The position numbers and the translations under genes are program-made. DNA of 52,759 nucleotides from JADKHR01 sp041917295 (GTDB lineage: Bacteria > Elusimicrobiota > Elusimicrobia > FEN-1173). The stretch lies in NCBI GenBank assembly GCA_041917295.1, contig JAYRXX010000053.1, forward strand, positions 1 through 52,759, read 5' to 3'. Below, piece by piece: positions 24,885-32,680 of this stretch; within the stretch, counting starts at the first letter, position 1, and each line of letters starts with the position of its first letter. The notes beneath the pieces are model-generated. The model made no database searches, was not told the DNA's origin, and was given only the letters and a program-made list of their open reading frames with translations.

Positions 24885-26395
24885 ATTCAACATTAATTAA
24901 TACACACGTTCGGGTTTTTGTTTCATTGGTTCTTTTTTCCGGCGGCCTTTTCCTGTCCACGATGAACCTCCATGCAGGCGCGGGATCCACTTCCGGGTCT
25001 GTCCTGAATCAAGGGGTTGATGCTCGAGGGATTGCAATGGGTGAGGCTCAAACTGCTTCCTCTTCAGGCGCCGGCTCTCTTTACTGGAATCCGGCGGCCC
25101 TTGCCTCTCTGGGTGCCTATTCCATGACGTTTATGAAGTCGTCTTTTCCATCGGAGGTGGATTACAACAGCTTTGTGCTTGGGTCTCGTGTGTCTAAAAC
25201 ATGGGCACTTGGTTTTGGATTCCAATCTTTACAGTGGGGATCCATTCCACAAACCGATCGAACGGCAACGAAAACAGGTTCGGTTAATCCCCGAGAAACA
25301 GCCTATTCGTTTGGCGTCGCAAAGCGATTCCCATGGTTATCACTGGGCGCGTCGGCAAAGTCGATTAACATTGCCCTGGAGTCCCACGCCGAAGGATTTG
25401 CTTGGGATGCCGGGATCCTCACCGCTCCCATTTGGAATAAACACATAACCGCTGGATTTGCGACCGTTAACAACGGAGAAATAAGTTTCCGAGAAAATAA
25501 AACAGAGTTGAGCGCGGCCAACAAATTTGGTGTGGCCTGGAAGTCTGATCAATGGATGGCAAGTTTTGATTGGGTCTCTCCCAAGGCCGAAGATCCCTAT
25601 TGGGCCATGGGAGGAGAATACAGGGTTCCAATCATAAAGGATGTTGATGCTTCTGTTCGAGGGGGGTACAACGCAAAATCATCATCCGATTTAGGCGGAT
25701 CCGCTGGGCTTTCAACGGGGGCAGGAATCGATTATAAGGGGCTCGCTGTTGATTATGCTTTTTTGCCCATGGGGGATTTGGGAGCATCCCATCGTTTATC
25801 GCTTTCTTATAGCAATGAGGAATTTTTCGGGGAATCGTTTCGCTCATTTTTCTCAAACATAACGGATATAGGTGGATCCATTCACGGCGGGACTGTAAAG
25901 CTTTCGGGGGCCGCGACGGACTACGGAGTCGGCCGAACCGGAGGTTTTTTTGGATTTTCGTTTGACACGATCTGGCGACACTGGATTCCCTTTAACACAG
26001 GTTTTGACTTTTTCAGGTTAAAAGACGATAAACCTTTTACCCAATTAACAACGGGTGGCGAACGCACCTCATCCATAGACGCGATGGGTGTCTATGTTGA
26101 ATCAGGGGCACGGATTAAAAAGTCATCCCCCCCAATGGCCGCACTTAATTTCGGTTATTACTATTTGTCAGACCCAAGCCGGAATATTGGGGACTGCATC
26201 GACTGTGACACCGAAGATATTCCTATTGGGGGCGGACAGCTTTACATTGCCCCGCAGGTGGGATTGTCTTTCTCGTCCGCTGAAATTTTAGCGAGCTACC
26301 GACTCTTCCAGGGATCGGGTCCGCAAGACAGCCAGCTTGAATTTAAGCTTGTTTTCTTCCATCGACTCTTAACTGATAAATGGGAAAAAAGATAA
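24881..26395 (+). CDS. PorV-family protein with extra C-terminal beta domain
   Basis: This 504-residue protein has a signal peptide (to about residue 32), then the PorV signature GVDARGIAMGEAQTA and SLYWNPAALASL. The first barrel portion ends near residue 310 with KGLAVDYAFLPMGDLGASHRLSLSYS, where ordinary PorV proteins stop. About 190 further residues follow, rich in Gly and aromatic strands (GFFGFSFDTIWRHWIPF, YVESGARIKKS, LYIAPQVGLSF). This extra part looks like more barrel strands or a second beta domain. It is coupled by ATGA overlap to the cargo gene upstream and is probably its dedicated partner. The extension is unusual. Confidence 0.8.
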   Translation: MNSTLINTHVRVFVSLVLFSGGLFLSTMNLHAGAGSTSGSVLNQGVDARGIAMGEAQTASSSGAGSLYWNPAALASLGAYSMTFMKSSFPSEVDYNSFVLGSRVSKTWALGFGFQSLQWGSIPQTDRTATKTGSVNPRETAYSFGVAKRFPWLSLGASAKSINIALESHAEGFAWDAGILTAPIWNKHITAGFATVNNGEISFRENKTELSAANKFGVAWKSDQWMASFDWVSPKAEDPYWAMGGEYRVPIIKDVDASVRGGYNAKSSSDLGGSAGLSTGAGIDYKGLAVDYAFLPMGDLGASHRLSLSYSNEEFFGESFRSFFSNITDIGGSIHGGTVKLSGAATDYGVGRTGGFFGFSFDTIWRHWIPFNTGFDFFRLKDDKPFTQLTTGGERTSSIDAMGVYVESGARIKKSSPPMAALNFGYYYLSDPSRNIGDCIDCDTEDIPIGGGQLYIAPQVGLSFSSAEILASYRLFQGSGPQDSQLEFKLVFFHRLLTDKWEKR

Positions 26396-26487
26396 CGTTT
26401 CCTTGTCCAGTCCACTTGCAACAATATTCATGTTTAGGCGCAATGATCTATTCGGCCATATCGCCTTTAATAAATAACGGTGCAACG

Positions 26488-27426
26488 ATGAAAAACATGA
26501 GACGGCGGGGGCGGTGGGGGGCGGGGTTGTTGGGGGTTGCGGGGGTGTTGGGGAGTGTTTGCACGGGGTGGGCGGCGGGGGCGGGGACGTCGACGGGGGA
26601 CTTTTTGTCTCTCGGCGCGGGGAGCCGGTTGGCGGGGTTGGGGAACGCGGGGACCGCTTTGATCGACGATGCGTCGTCTCTTTACTGGAACCCTGCTGCC
26701 ATGACCCGCGTGAACAAACAGTCGGCGATGTTGATGCACACCTCGTATTTGGAATCGAGCAACTTTAGCCAGGGATATTACACTCACAGTTTCGGCACAA
26801 AAGGGAGCCTTGGGGTTGGGTTGAATTATTTTTCTTCCGGCGACCTGGACCGAAAAGATACTTCAGGAGCGGATGACGGGTCCTTTTCTCCCAACGATAT
26901 GTCCTTGGCGATCGGTTACGCCCGGAAAGTGGGGCCCGTTTCGGTGGGCGCGGGGTTGAAATACGTGAAATCCACCATCGTGGATTCGGCGTCCACGTTC
27001 ACGACGGATTTTGGCGTTCTTTCGGACCCCTTGGCGAACAAAAAGTTACGGGTTTCCGCCACGGCCACGAACGTGGGCGGGTCGATGAAATACGACAAGG
27101 AAAGCGAAGACCTGCCTCGGGAATTTCGGGTGGGGGGATCTTATTTTTTAATCCCTAAACTTTCCCTGGTGGCGGACATGGCGTTTCCTCAATCGGACGA
27201 TAACTATTTTGCGGGAGGAGCTGAGTTTTCCCAAACGTTCAAAGACGCTTGGGCTTTTGCGGGACGGGCCGGTTATTCCACCCGCACCGCCGGAGATGTC
27301 TCGGGTTTAACGGGAGTCACTTTCGGGTTGGGCGTTTCCCGCGGCACCTTGGGGTTCGATTACGCCCTCGTTCCCCAGGGCGACCTGGGCATGACCCACT
27401 GGATTGCGTTGGTTTACAAAAAGTAA
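26488..27426 (+). CDS. PorV/PorQ-family outer-membrane protein
   Basis: The open frame extends up to 26380 but the ATG at 26488 begins the real protein: MKNMRRRGRWGAGLLGVAGVLGSV is a Lys/Arg-rich signal peptide. PorV signature: FLSLGAGSRLAGLGNAGTAL and SLYWNPAAM. The end, GFDYALVPQGDLGMTHWIALVYKK, lacks the usual terminal Phe. It is a diverged relative of the gene at 3208, with GRAGYSTRTAGDVSGLTGVTFG shared almost exactly. No cargo gene is directly upstream, yet the start is preceded by GGTGCAACG, the string that encodes the end of the sorting tail (V-Q-R) in the cargo-porV pairs. The next gene is an unrelated lipoprotein. Confidence 0.83.
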   Translation: MKNMRRRGRWGAGLLGVAGVLGSVCTGWAAGAGTSTGDFLSLGAGSRLAGLGNAGTALIDDASSLYWNPAAMTRVNKQSAMLMHTSYLESSNFSQGYYTHSFGTKGSLGVGLNYFSSGDLDRKDTSGADDGSFSPNDMSLAIGYARKVGPVSVGAGLKYVKSTIVDSASTFTTDFGVLSDPLANKKLRVSATATNVGGSMKYDKESEDLPREFRVGGSYFLIPKLSLVADMAFPQSDDNYFAGGAEFSQTFKDAWAFAGRAGYSTRTAGDVSGLTGVTFGLGVSRGTLGFDYALVPQGDLGMTHWIALVYKK

Positions 27427-27463
27427 GCCAACTAATGTTTTTTCTAAATAAAGGAGGTTTATG

Positions 27464-27814
27464 ATGCTAAAAAAATGTAGCGTAGCAGTTTCGTTGTTCG
27501 CTGTTATGTTTGGTCTCACCGGGTGCGTCGCGAATATGTTCCCTGGTGGACCCGTCCCGTCTGGGGGACTAGTCACGTCAGTCAGGGCTCCTGCCCAGAT
27601 GCTTTCTGTTGCCCTTGATCCAACGGCAAAACCTGTGAAAGAAGGGAAAGCGACCGCGGGCGCGTTTTTGGGTATTATCGCAGCGGGAGATTCATCCGTG
27701 GAAGCAGCCATGAAAAATGGCCAAATTACGCGGATCCATCACGTTGATCATGAGGTCAACACGTTCCTACTTGGTTTGTGGGCAGGGAGTACCACCATCG
27801 TTTACGGGGAATAA
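27464..27814 (+). CDS. TRL-like family lipoprotein
   Basis: GGAGG lies 6 nt before the ATG at 27464 (the ATG at 27461 is closer than usual). The 116-residue protein has a lipoprotein signal with lipobox FGLTGC (Cys about residue 21). The C-terminal pattern GDSSVEAAMKNGQITRIHHVDHEV...STTIVYG is that of the TRL-like family, small envelope proteins with this G-D-A-S-I-E-A-A/I-x-K-I-x-H-V-D signature. The molecular role of the family is not established. A strong terminator follows. Confidence 0.82.
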   Translation: MLKKCSVAVSLFAVMFGLTGCVANMFPGGPVPSGGLVTSVRAPAQMLSVALDPTAKPVKEGKATAGAFLGIIAAGDSSVEAAMKNGQITRIHHVDHEVNTFLLGLWAGSTTIVYGE

Positions 27815-27830
27815 TAATTCTCGCTTTTTT

Positions 27831-27876
27831 AAAAAAGGAAAAGGGCGGACGATTTTGTCCGCCCTTTTCCTTTTTT
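27831..27876 (+). terminator. Rho-independent terminator
   Basis: A perfect 20-bp stem (27831-27850 with 27857-27876), rich in GGGCGGAC/GTCCGCCC, has a 6-nt loop GATTTT. The outer part of the stem is A6/T6, supplying the U-tract. It lies 17 nt after the TRL-like stop. The A-tract on the other side would allow it to work in both directions. Confidence 0.93.
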
Positions 27877-28019
27877 GGGGCGACATATTCGTCAGTAATA
27901 ATTTATCAAATGATGTAAAATGCCTGTGAGTTCGTTAAGATTTATCACGAGAACAATTGCGTTTTAGTGGTCATTCCTGAGCGGTTGGTTATTCCTAAAC
28001 ACGTTTCAAGGGAGACGAT

Positions 28020-28751
28020 ATGAAAAAATTAGCCGGTGAGAAATTAGGTTTATGGCTAGGGTTTGCGGGTTTGATTTTTTCGGTGGGGTGCGTGAGCAGT
28101 GGGAAGTATAAGAAGTTGGTGGCGGACAACGATGGGCTTAAGGCTCAATTAAATGAGTCGGCGGCCAAAGCGGCCGACCTTGAAAAGGGGTTGGCTCAGG
28201 CCCAAGAAGGCTTGGCTCAAGCCCAACGAGAGAAGGACGCCCTGGTCGAACAGAGCAAACAATCCCAGGCTAATTATGACCAGTTGGTTGGCCAGCTCTC
28301 CCAAGAAGTGGAACAGGGCCAGCTTAAAGTGACCCAATACAAAAACATGTTGACCGTCGACGTAGCTGAGCAGATCTTCTTTGATTCGGGGAGCGCCAAG
28401 CTTAAAAAATCCGGCGCGGAAGTGCTTAAAAAACTTGGCGACACCTTGAAACAATACGAGGGGAAAATCATCCGCGTGGTGGGCCATACGGACAACGTTC
28501 CGCTCGGAAAATCGTCCCGGGATTTTCCCACCAATTGGGAACTGTCGGCGATTCGGGCCACGAATGTGGTTCGGTTTCTTCAAGAAAAATGTGGGATCGA
28601 TCCCAAGTTGCTTATCACCTCCGGGCGGGGAGAACACCAGCCCGTTGCCCCCAACGATACACCGGAAGGGCGTCAAAAAAATCGCCGCATCGAAATCATG
28701 TTGTTGGACAAAAGCATGGTTGAAGCTATAACAGCTGCGCCTGGGAAATGA
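28020..28751 (+). CDS. OmpA-family peptidoglycan-binding lipoprotein
   Basis: This 243-residue protein has a lipobox VGC (Cys24), an Ala/Gln/Lys-rich coiled coil (about 35-105, DLEKGLAQAQEGLAQAQREKDALVEQ in heptads) and a C-terminal OmpA domain. The latter shows IFFDSGSAKLKKSGAEVL, VVGHTDNVPLG, NWELSAIRATNVVRFL and GRGEHQPVAPNDTPEGRQKNRRIEI. The Asp and Arg needed to bind meso-diaminopimelate in peptidoglycan are present (NWELSxxRA and NRRIEI). It ties the outer membrane to the cell wall, like Pal or MotB-like lipoproteins. AAGGGAGA is the ribosome-binding site. Gene stands alone between a terminator and the autotransporter. Confidence 0.9.
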   Translation: MKKLAGEKLGLWLGFAGLIFSVGCVSSGKYKKLVADNDGLKAQLNESAAKAADLEKGLAQAQEGLAQAQREKDALVEQSKQSQANYDQLVGQLSQEVEQGQLKVTQYKNMLTVDVAEQIFFDSGSAKLKKSGAEVLKKLGDTLKQYEGKIIRVVGHTDNVPLGKSSRDFPTNWELSAIRATNVVRFLQEKCGIDPKLLITSGRGEHQPVAPNDTPEGRQKNRRIEIMLLDKSMVEAITAAPGK

Positions 28752-28773
28752 TTTTGAAGTTTAGGCGATAAAG

Positions 28774-31668
28774 GTGGGCGTAAGTGAATTAGTATACTCC
28801 GTCCCCTTACTGGGGTTGTTGGTGGGGGGGGCTTTTGCTTCGACCACCACGTGGGTGGGGGGGGAGGGGGTTTGGTCCGACAGTTCCAAATGGTCGGATG
28901 GGGCGCCGGTTAACGGAAGTTCCGTTAAATTTTCAGGGACCGGGGCGGTGAGCACGAACGACATTACCGGTTTGTCAATTCAGGGGATCGAGTTTTTGTC
29001 CTCGGCGGGAGCATCGACGTTGACGGGCCAAGGCCTTTCTTTTGAACAGGATAGTCGAATACGCAACGACTCTTCTCAAACCCAAACTTTTTCTTTCTCC
29101 GGTCCCCTTTCGGAGCTCGAATTAATTTCAGCGCAAAATGGATCGCTGGTCTTCAATTCCACCTTGACCACGGTTGCCGCAGGCAAACACCTCGATGTTT
29201 CTGGAAACAAATCCGTGACATTTAATCAGGAAATCACCGGTTATTCCTCATTGCGCGTGATAGGTTCTGGGGTTGATTTTATTTTTAATAATCGTGTTAC
29301 GGCGCCGTTGCTTATTGAAGCTTCCACCGCCGTGGTCCGAGCTGAAACGCAACTTTCCGGTGCCACCCTTCGGTTCGGTGGTGCGCTTAAAATCGCTTCC
29401 GATAATATTGAATTGACGGGGAACCTCGTGGTGGAAGAACCTTCGGGAGATTCCCACGCCACCATCGATACCGGCGGATTTAATTTCCTTATTTCCGGGC
29501 AGGTGACCGACGAAATCGGGGCTAACGTCACACCGGGAAAACTTGTTAAATCCGGCGCGGGCACACTGGATCTTTCCGGCGACAACAGTGTCTTGGGCTG
29601 GAGCGGGGGGACCACCATCCGGGGAGGAACGGTTAAGGCCGGGTCGGCTAACGCCTTTCGCGGTGGGACGTCGTTCACGCTGGCCAACAGTTCCGGCGTG
29701 GTTTTGGATTTGAACGACTATTCCTTTTCGTTGGCCACCCTCGATGGCGGCGGGGATAGCGGTGGAACCGTCGATTTGGGCAGTGGCACGTTGACCATCA
29801 GCTCTTCCACCTCCAGCCAGTTTGCGGGGCGTATCCTGGGCACCGGGTCTTTGGTTAAAGACAGTTCCGGAACTTTGACCCTGACCGGAGCGAACACCTA
29901 TTCGGGTGGAACCACCGTTTCCAGCGGGACCTTAAAAGGCAACGGGCGCGGAATTCAAGGGGCGGTGACCAACAATGCCGCCGTTGTCTTTGACGAGTCC
30001 TCTACCGGGACTTACGGCGGGGTTTTGTCCGGATCAGGAACCATGGAAAAGACCGGGACAGGGACCCTCGCCATCACGGGATCCAACACCTTTTCCGGCG
30101 GCACGACCCTCACCCAAGGCGTTCTGGCCGTGGGCAACGAACGGGCGTTGGGAACAGGGGCGGTTATCGTCAACGGCGGAACGTTGAAAGGCAACGGGGC
30201 GCCGATCACTCTTCGCGTCGGCGGCGATTACACCCAAACCAAGGGGACTTTGGCTTTGACCTTATACAGCCCAAGCCTTTTTGACCAACTGGCGGCCACC
30301 GGAAACGTCAACTTGGGCGGGCGGCTGGACGTGACCGTGGACAGCGGCTACTTGCCCGTGGGAATTACCACCTACTCCATCGTTAACTCCTCCATTGGAT
30401 CCGTTAACAACACTTTTCAATTTGAGTCCGGGGGCGCTTCGCTTCGGTTCGGCCTGGACTATGACTCGAACGAAATCGTTTTAACCGCTGAAAAAACGCC
30501 CTACCTCTCCCACGCCCGCACAACCAATTCACAGGCGGTGGCGGGGTATCTGGACCAGCTTTATCCATCGGCCACGGGCGATTTGGGCTTGGTGATGGGG
30601 GAACTTAACGTCTTGTCCGCGGACCGGTTGGGAACAGCTCTTCGGGCCCTTTCTCCCCAACCCTACCAATTGCTGGGGTCGGTGGGGGTGGGAACACTGG
30701 CGGGTTTCTCCCAGCGCATTTACAGCCAGTTGGCGCGGTCGCGGGCGGCCTCCCGCGGCCACCGCGTGGAAGATGGATTTTCGCTCAACGCATCCGCCGG
30801 TGTTCCCGACAGCGGGTGGGAAAACGATCCGTTCTACGTGCCGCCCAAACGGTGGGGCCTGTTTATAACGGCGGATGGACGTTATTCCACGTTTAAGGGA
30901 GACGCCGATGTGGCCGACCAAACCGTCACCGGCGGGGGCGTGACCGCCGGGGTGGATGTGCGTGTTACGGATTTTTTCACCCTGGGGTTGGCCCTCGGCT
31001 ATGGTATCAGCCAGTCTGAAACCGATGACGATTCCATTTCGGTGGACGGGACATCCCTCACCCCCGCGGTTTACGGATCCTGTAACTTTAACCGGACGTA
31101 TCTCAACAGCCTTTTGGCTGTCCAAAATTCCAATTACTCGGCCACCCGCCAGGTGGTTTACGGGTCCCAAAACCGCACGGCCAAATCCGATCCGACCGGG
31201 GGAGGATGGGCCCTGGGGGTTGAAGCAGGACATACGGTGCCGACTTTGATCGGAAATTTTGTTCCCCTGGTGGGTCTGCAAATGGCCCGGGAAACCGTGG
31301 ATCCTTTCGTCGAAACCGGCGCCGGGGACGTTTCTTTGTCGGTGAAAGAAATTGAACAGGAATCCATGTCCACGGACCTGGGCCTTCGCTTTGAACATCA
31401 AGTCACTCAGGATCCCCGGGACAGGTTTGAGGGTCGATTGTCCTGGCGCCATGAGTTTCGCGATGGGGCTGATATTCAGGCGGGATTTGCGGGGCAAGGC
31501 GGGTCGTTCACCGTGGCGGGGTCACCGGTGGGCGGCGATTTTGTGCGAGTTGGAGGCGAATTTTCGGCCGCGATGATGGATTCGTTGTCGCTCTTTTTTT
31601 CCTATGATGGTGACATCGGAGACAGTATGACGCACCGGGCGGTTGGTGGCGTGCGGTGGGATTTTTAA
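28774..31668 (+). CDS. Autotransporter (type Va) with PATR repeats
   Basis: This 964-residue protein has a beta-helix passenger with passenger-associated repeats, e.g. GTLTLTGANTYSGGTTVSSGTL and GTLAITGSNTFSGGTTLTQGVL near residues 365-455. From about residue 690 there is an autotransporter barrel with strands such as WGLFITADGRYSTF and GVDVRVTDFFTLGLALGYG, ending in VGGVRWDF. The frame has a stop at 28762-28764, so the start is GTG 28774; this gives a signal-like segment (SVPLLGLLVGGAFAS) with no basic residues before it, which is odd and may hint at an alternative start or error. A run of eight G lies early in the gene (about 28857-28864). It would move its passenger to the surface without the sorting system used by the neighbouring cargo. 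Confidence 0.87.
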   Translation: MGVSELVYSVPLLGLLVGGAFASTTTWVGGEGVWSDSSKWSDGAPVNGSSVKFSGTGAVSTNDITGLSIQGIEFLSSAGASTLTGQGLSFEQDSRIRNDSSQTQTFSFSGPLSELELISAQNGSLVFNSTLTTVAAGKHLDVSGNKSVTFNQEITGYSSLRVIGSGVDFIFNNRVTAPLLIEASTAVVRAETQLSGATLRFGGALKIASDNIELTGNLVVEEPSGDSHATIDTGGFNFLISGQVTDEIGANVTPGKLVKSGAGTLDLSGDNSVLGWSGGTTIRGGTVKAGSANAFRGGTSFTLANSSGVVLDLNDYSFSLATLDGGGDSGGTVDLGSGTLTISSSTSSQFAGRILGTGSLVKDSSGTLTLTGANTYSGGTTVSSGTLKGNGRGIQGAVTNNAAVVFDESSTGTYGGVLSGSGTMEKTGTGTLAITGSNTFSGGTTLTQGVLAVGNERALGTGAVIVNGGTLKGNGAPITLRVGGDYTQTKGTLALTLYSPSLFDQLAATGNVNLGGRLDVTVDSGYLPVGITTYSIVNSSIGSVNNTFQFESGGASLRFGLDYDSNEIVLTAEKTPYLSHARTTNSQAVAGYLDQLYPSATGDLGLVMGELNVLSADRLGTALRALSPQPYQLLGSVGVGTLAGFSQRIYSQLARSRAASRGHRVEDGFSLNASAGVPDSGWENDPFYVPPKRWGLFITADGRYSTFKGDADVADQTVTGGGVTAGVDVRVTDFFTLGLALGYGISQSETDDDSISVDGTSLTPAVYGSCNFNRTYLNSLLAVQNSNYSATRQVVYGSQNRTAKSDPTGGGWALGVEAGHTVPTLIGNFVPLVGLQMARETVDPFVETGAGDVSLSVKEIEQESMSTDLGLRFEHQVTQDPRDRFEGRLSWRHEFRDGADIQAGFAGQGGSFTVAGSPVGGDFVRVGGEFSAAMMDSLSLFFSYDGDIGDSMTHRAVGGVRWDF

Positions 31669-31681
31669 AAGGGGGAACAAA

Positions 31682-31945
31682 ATGACTGAAGAAAAAGCCA
31701 AAGACGAAAAATGTTGCGGTGAAAAAGAGGACAAGGGGTGCTGTTCCGGCGGAGGGTGCGGGTGCGGTTGTGGGTGTGGTTGCCGGTGCGGCAAGTTTGT
31801 TAAGGCGGCCTTATTGGTTTTGATTGGGTTTTTGCTCGGATTTTTTCTGAGCCGGTCGTGCCCTTGGAAACCAATGAAATGTTCCATGCCCGTTCCGTCG
31901 GCCCAATCGCCCGCCGTGGTGGAAACACCTCCGCCGGCCAACTAA
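31682..31945 (+). CDS. Cys/Gly-rich small membrane protein
   Basis: This 87-residue protein starts at ATG 31682 after GGGGGAA. An acidic/Lys N-terminus contains CCGEKEDKGCC, then a perfect Cys-Gly alternation (GCGCGCGCGCRCG, about residues 25-38). One transmembrane helix follows (AALLVLIGFLLGFFLS) and then a Pro-rich tail. The Cys density suggests metal binding or disulfide crosslinking. I do not recognise a family. It is 13 nt downstream of the autotransporter and probably co-transcribed with it. Confidence 0.6.
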   Translation: MTEEKAKDEKCCGEKEDKGCCSGGGCGCGCGCGCRCGKFVKAALLVLIGFLLGFFLSRSCPWKPMKCSMPVPSAQSPAVVETPPPAN

Positions 31946-31965
31946 CGGGTTCTTAACGTCGTCTC

Positions 31966-32268
31966 ATGATTACCGTGGATCCAGAAACAGCCCAGGTGGT
32001 CAACCAGTATGTGGGCCGCCTGGGCGTGGTGGGAACGTTGATTGTCGGTCTTTCGGCGGGGATCGTGGCTAAAATTCTCATGCCTAAAAAGGCCACGGGT
32101 TTTATTTCCGTCTCGCTACTGGGAATCGGCGGGGCAACGGCCGCGTCCTTTATTGCCCGCCAGGCCCACTTTGCGCCCCATTACGACGCCCGGGGAATTT
32201 TAACGGGCCTGGCCGGAGCGTTCGTCTTCCTCATCGCTTACCGCGTCATCCTCTGTCGAAATCAGTAA
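31966..32268 (+). CDS. GlsB/YeaQ/YmgE-like small membrane protein
   Basis: This 100-residue protein has three hydrophobic segments (VVGTLIVGLSAGIVAKILM, FISVSLLGIGGATAASFIA and LTGLAGAFVFLIAYRVIL). It has the G-x-x-A-x-x-I/L-M-P-x-K-x-x-G-F turn and Gly-rich second helix of the transglycosylase-associated/GlsB family. These are stress-related inner-membrane proteins of unclear mechanism. No strong ribosome-binding site precedes the ATG. Confidence 0.75.
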   Translation: MITVDPETAQVVNQYVGRLGVVGTLIVGLSAGIVAKILMPKKATGFISVSLLGIGGATAASFIARQAHFAPHYDARGILTGLAGAFVFLIAYRVILCRNQ

Positions 32269-32291
32269 CACCGAATACCATTGCCACCCAT

Positions 32292-32460
32292 TTAACCCAG
32301 AATTCCCAGTTGGACGCGAGGACCGAGATGGAAAAGGCGGGCCTTTTTACGAACAAAAAAGTGCAGGCCGTAGCAGGGACTACGGACAAACTTTTTTGTG
32401 AAGAAAAAAGGCCCGAATTTTCCGTCGAATACCGCGATCCAGCTGGGAATTCTGGGTTAA
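32292..32460. repeat. 169-nt near-palindrome (MITE-like or structured RNA)
   Basis: Outer 22-nt arms (32292-32313 and 32439-32460) start TTAACCCAG and end CTGGGTTAA, with one mismatch. Inner paired blocks lie in register: GGAAAA/TTTTCC, GGGCCTTTTT/AAAAAGGCCC, ACAAAAAAGT/ACTTTTTTGT (32353-32362 and 32390-32399) and CCGTAG/CTACGG (32368-32373 and 32380-32385) around a 6-nt loop. The whole sequence can fold into a single long hairpin. Terminal inverted repeats and lack of a gene suggest a miniature element; the TTAA at both tips could be the target site. Confidence 0.75.
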
Positions 32461-32468
32461 TACCTCTC

Positions 32469-32507
32469 GTAACTACCCAGCGGCCGACACGGTCGCTGGG
32501 TAGTTAC
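32469..32507. repeat. Perfect 14-bp hairpin
   Basis: GTAACTACCCAGCG (32469-32482) and CGCTGGGTAGTTAC (32494-32507) pair perfectly around an 11-nt loop. A T6 run follows 14 nt later, so it may act as an imperfect terminator isolating the cargo gene. Confidence 0.6.
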
Positions 32508-32582
32508 AACCTCTCCTTAAGTTTTTTCCCCGGCCATTTGGTCATAGTGTTGCCTGAGAGACTTGTAAACATTTACTAAAAA

Positions 32583-32606
32583 TTTACAAGTTCTTAAGGG
32601 AATCTT
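32583..32606 (+). promoter_or_regulatory. Motif shared by cargo gene leaders, copy 2
   Basis: This 24-nt stretch matches 20890-20913 at 21 positions. Its first nine bases form the right arm of a perfect 9-bp inverted repeat with 32561-32569, a likely protein-binding site. Confidence 0.5.
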
Positions 32607-32680
32607 CTGGATCCCCATGTTAAGATCTGCCCAAATTCGAATACGGTTACATGAAAATTACACGCCGTGTGGGGGGAAAA

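Larger units (their letters stand above)
32269..32680 (+). other. Intergenic region with large palindromes before the third cargo gene
   Basis: The 412 nt hold a 169-nt near-palindrome (32292-32460), a perfect 14-bp hairpin (32469-32507), a 9-bp inverted repeat ACTTGTAAA/TTTACAAGT (32561-32569 and 32583-32591) and the leader motif shared with the second cargo gene. No credible gene. Confidence 0.7.

Noticed and set aside
30529..31497. 322-residue open frame on the minus strand
   Set aside because: Antisense to the autotransporter barrel, which has convincing domain features. No ribosome-binding site and no family pattern.
32310..32579. 89-residue open frame in the palindromic region
   Set aside because: It runs through two large inverted repeats, has no ribosome-binding site and no family pattern.
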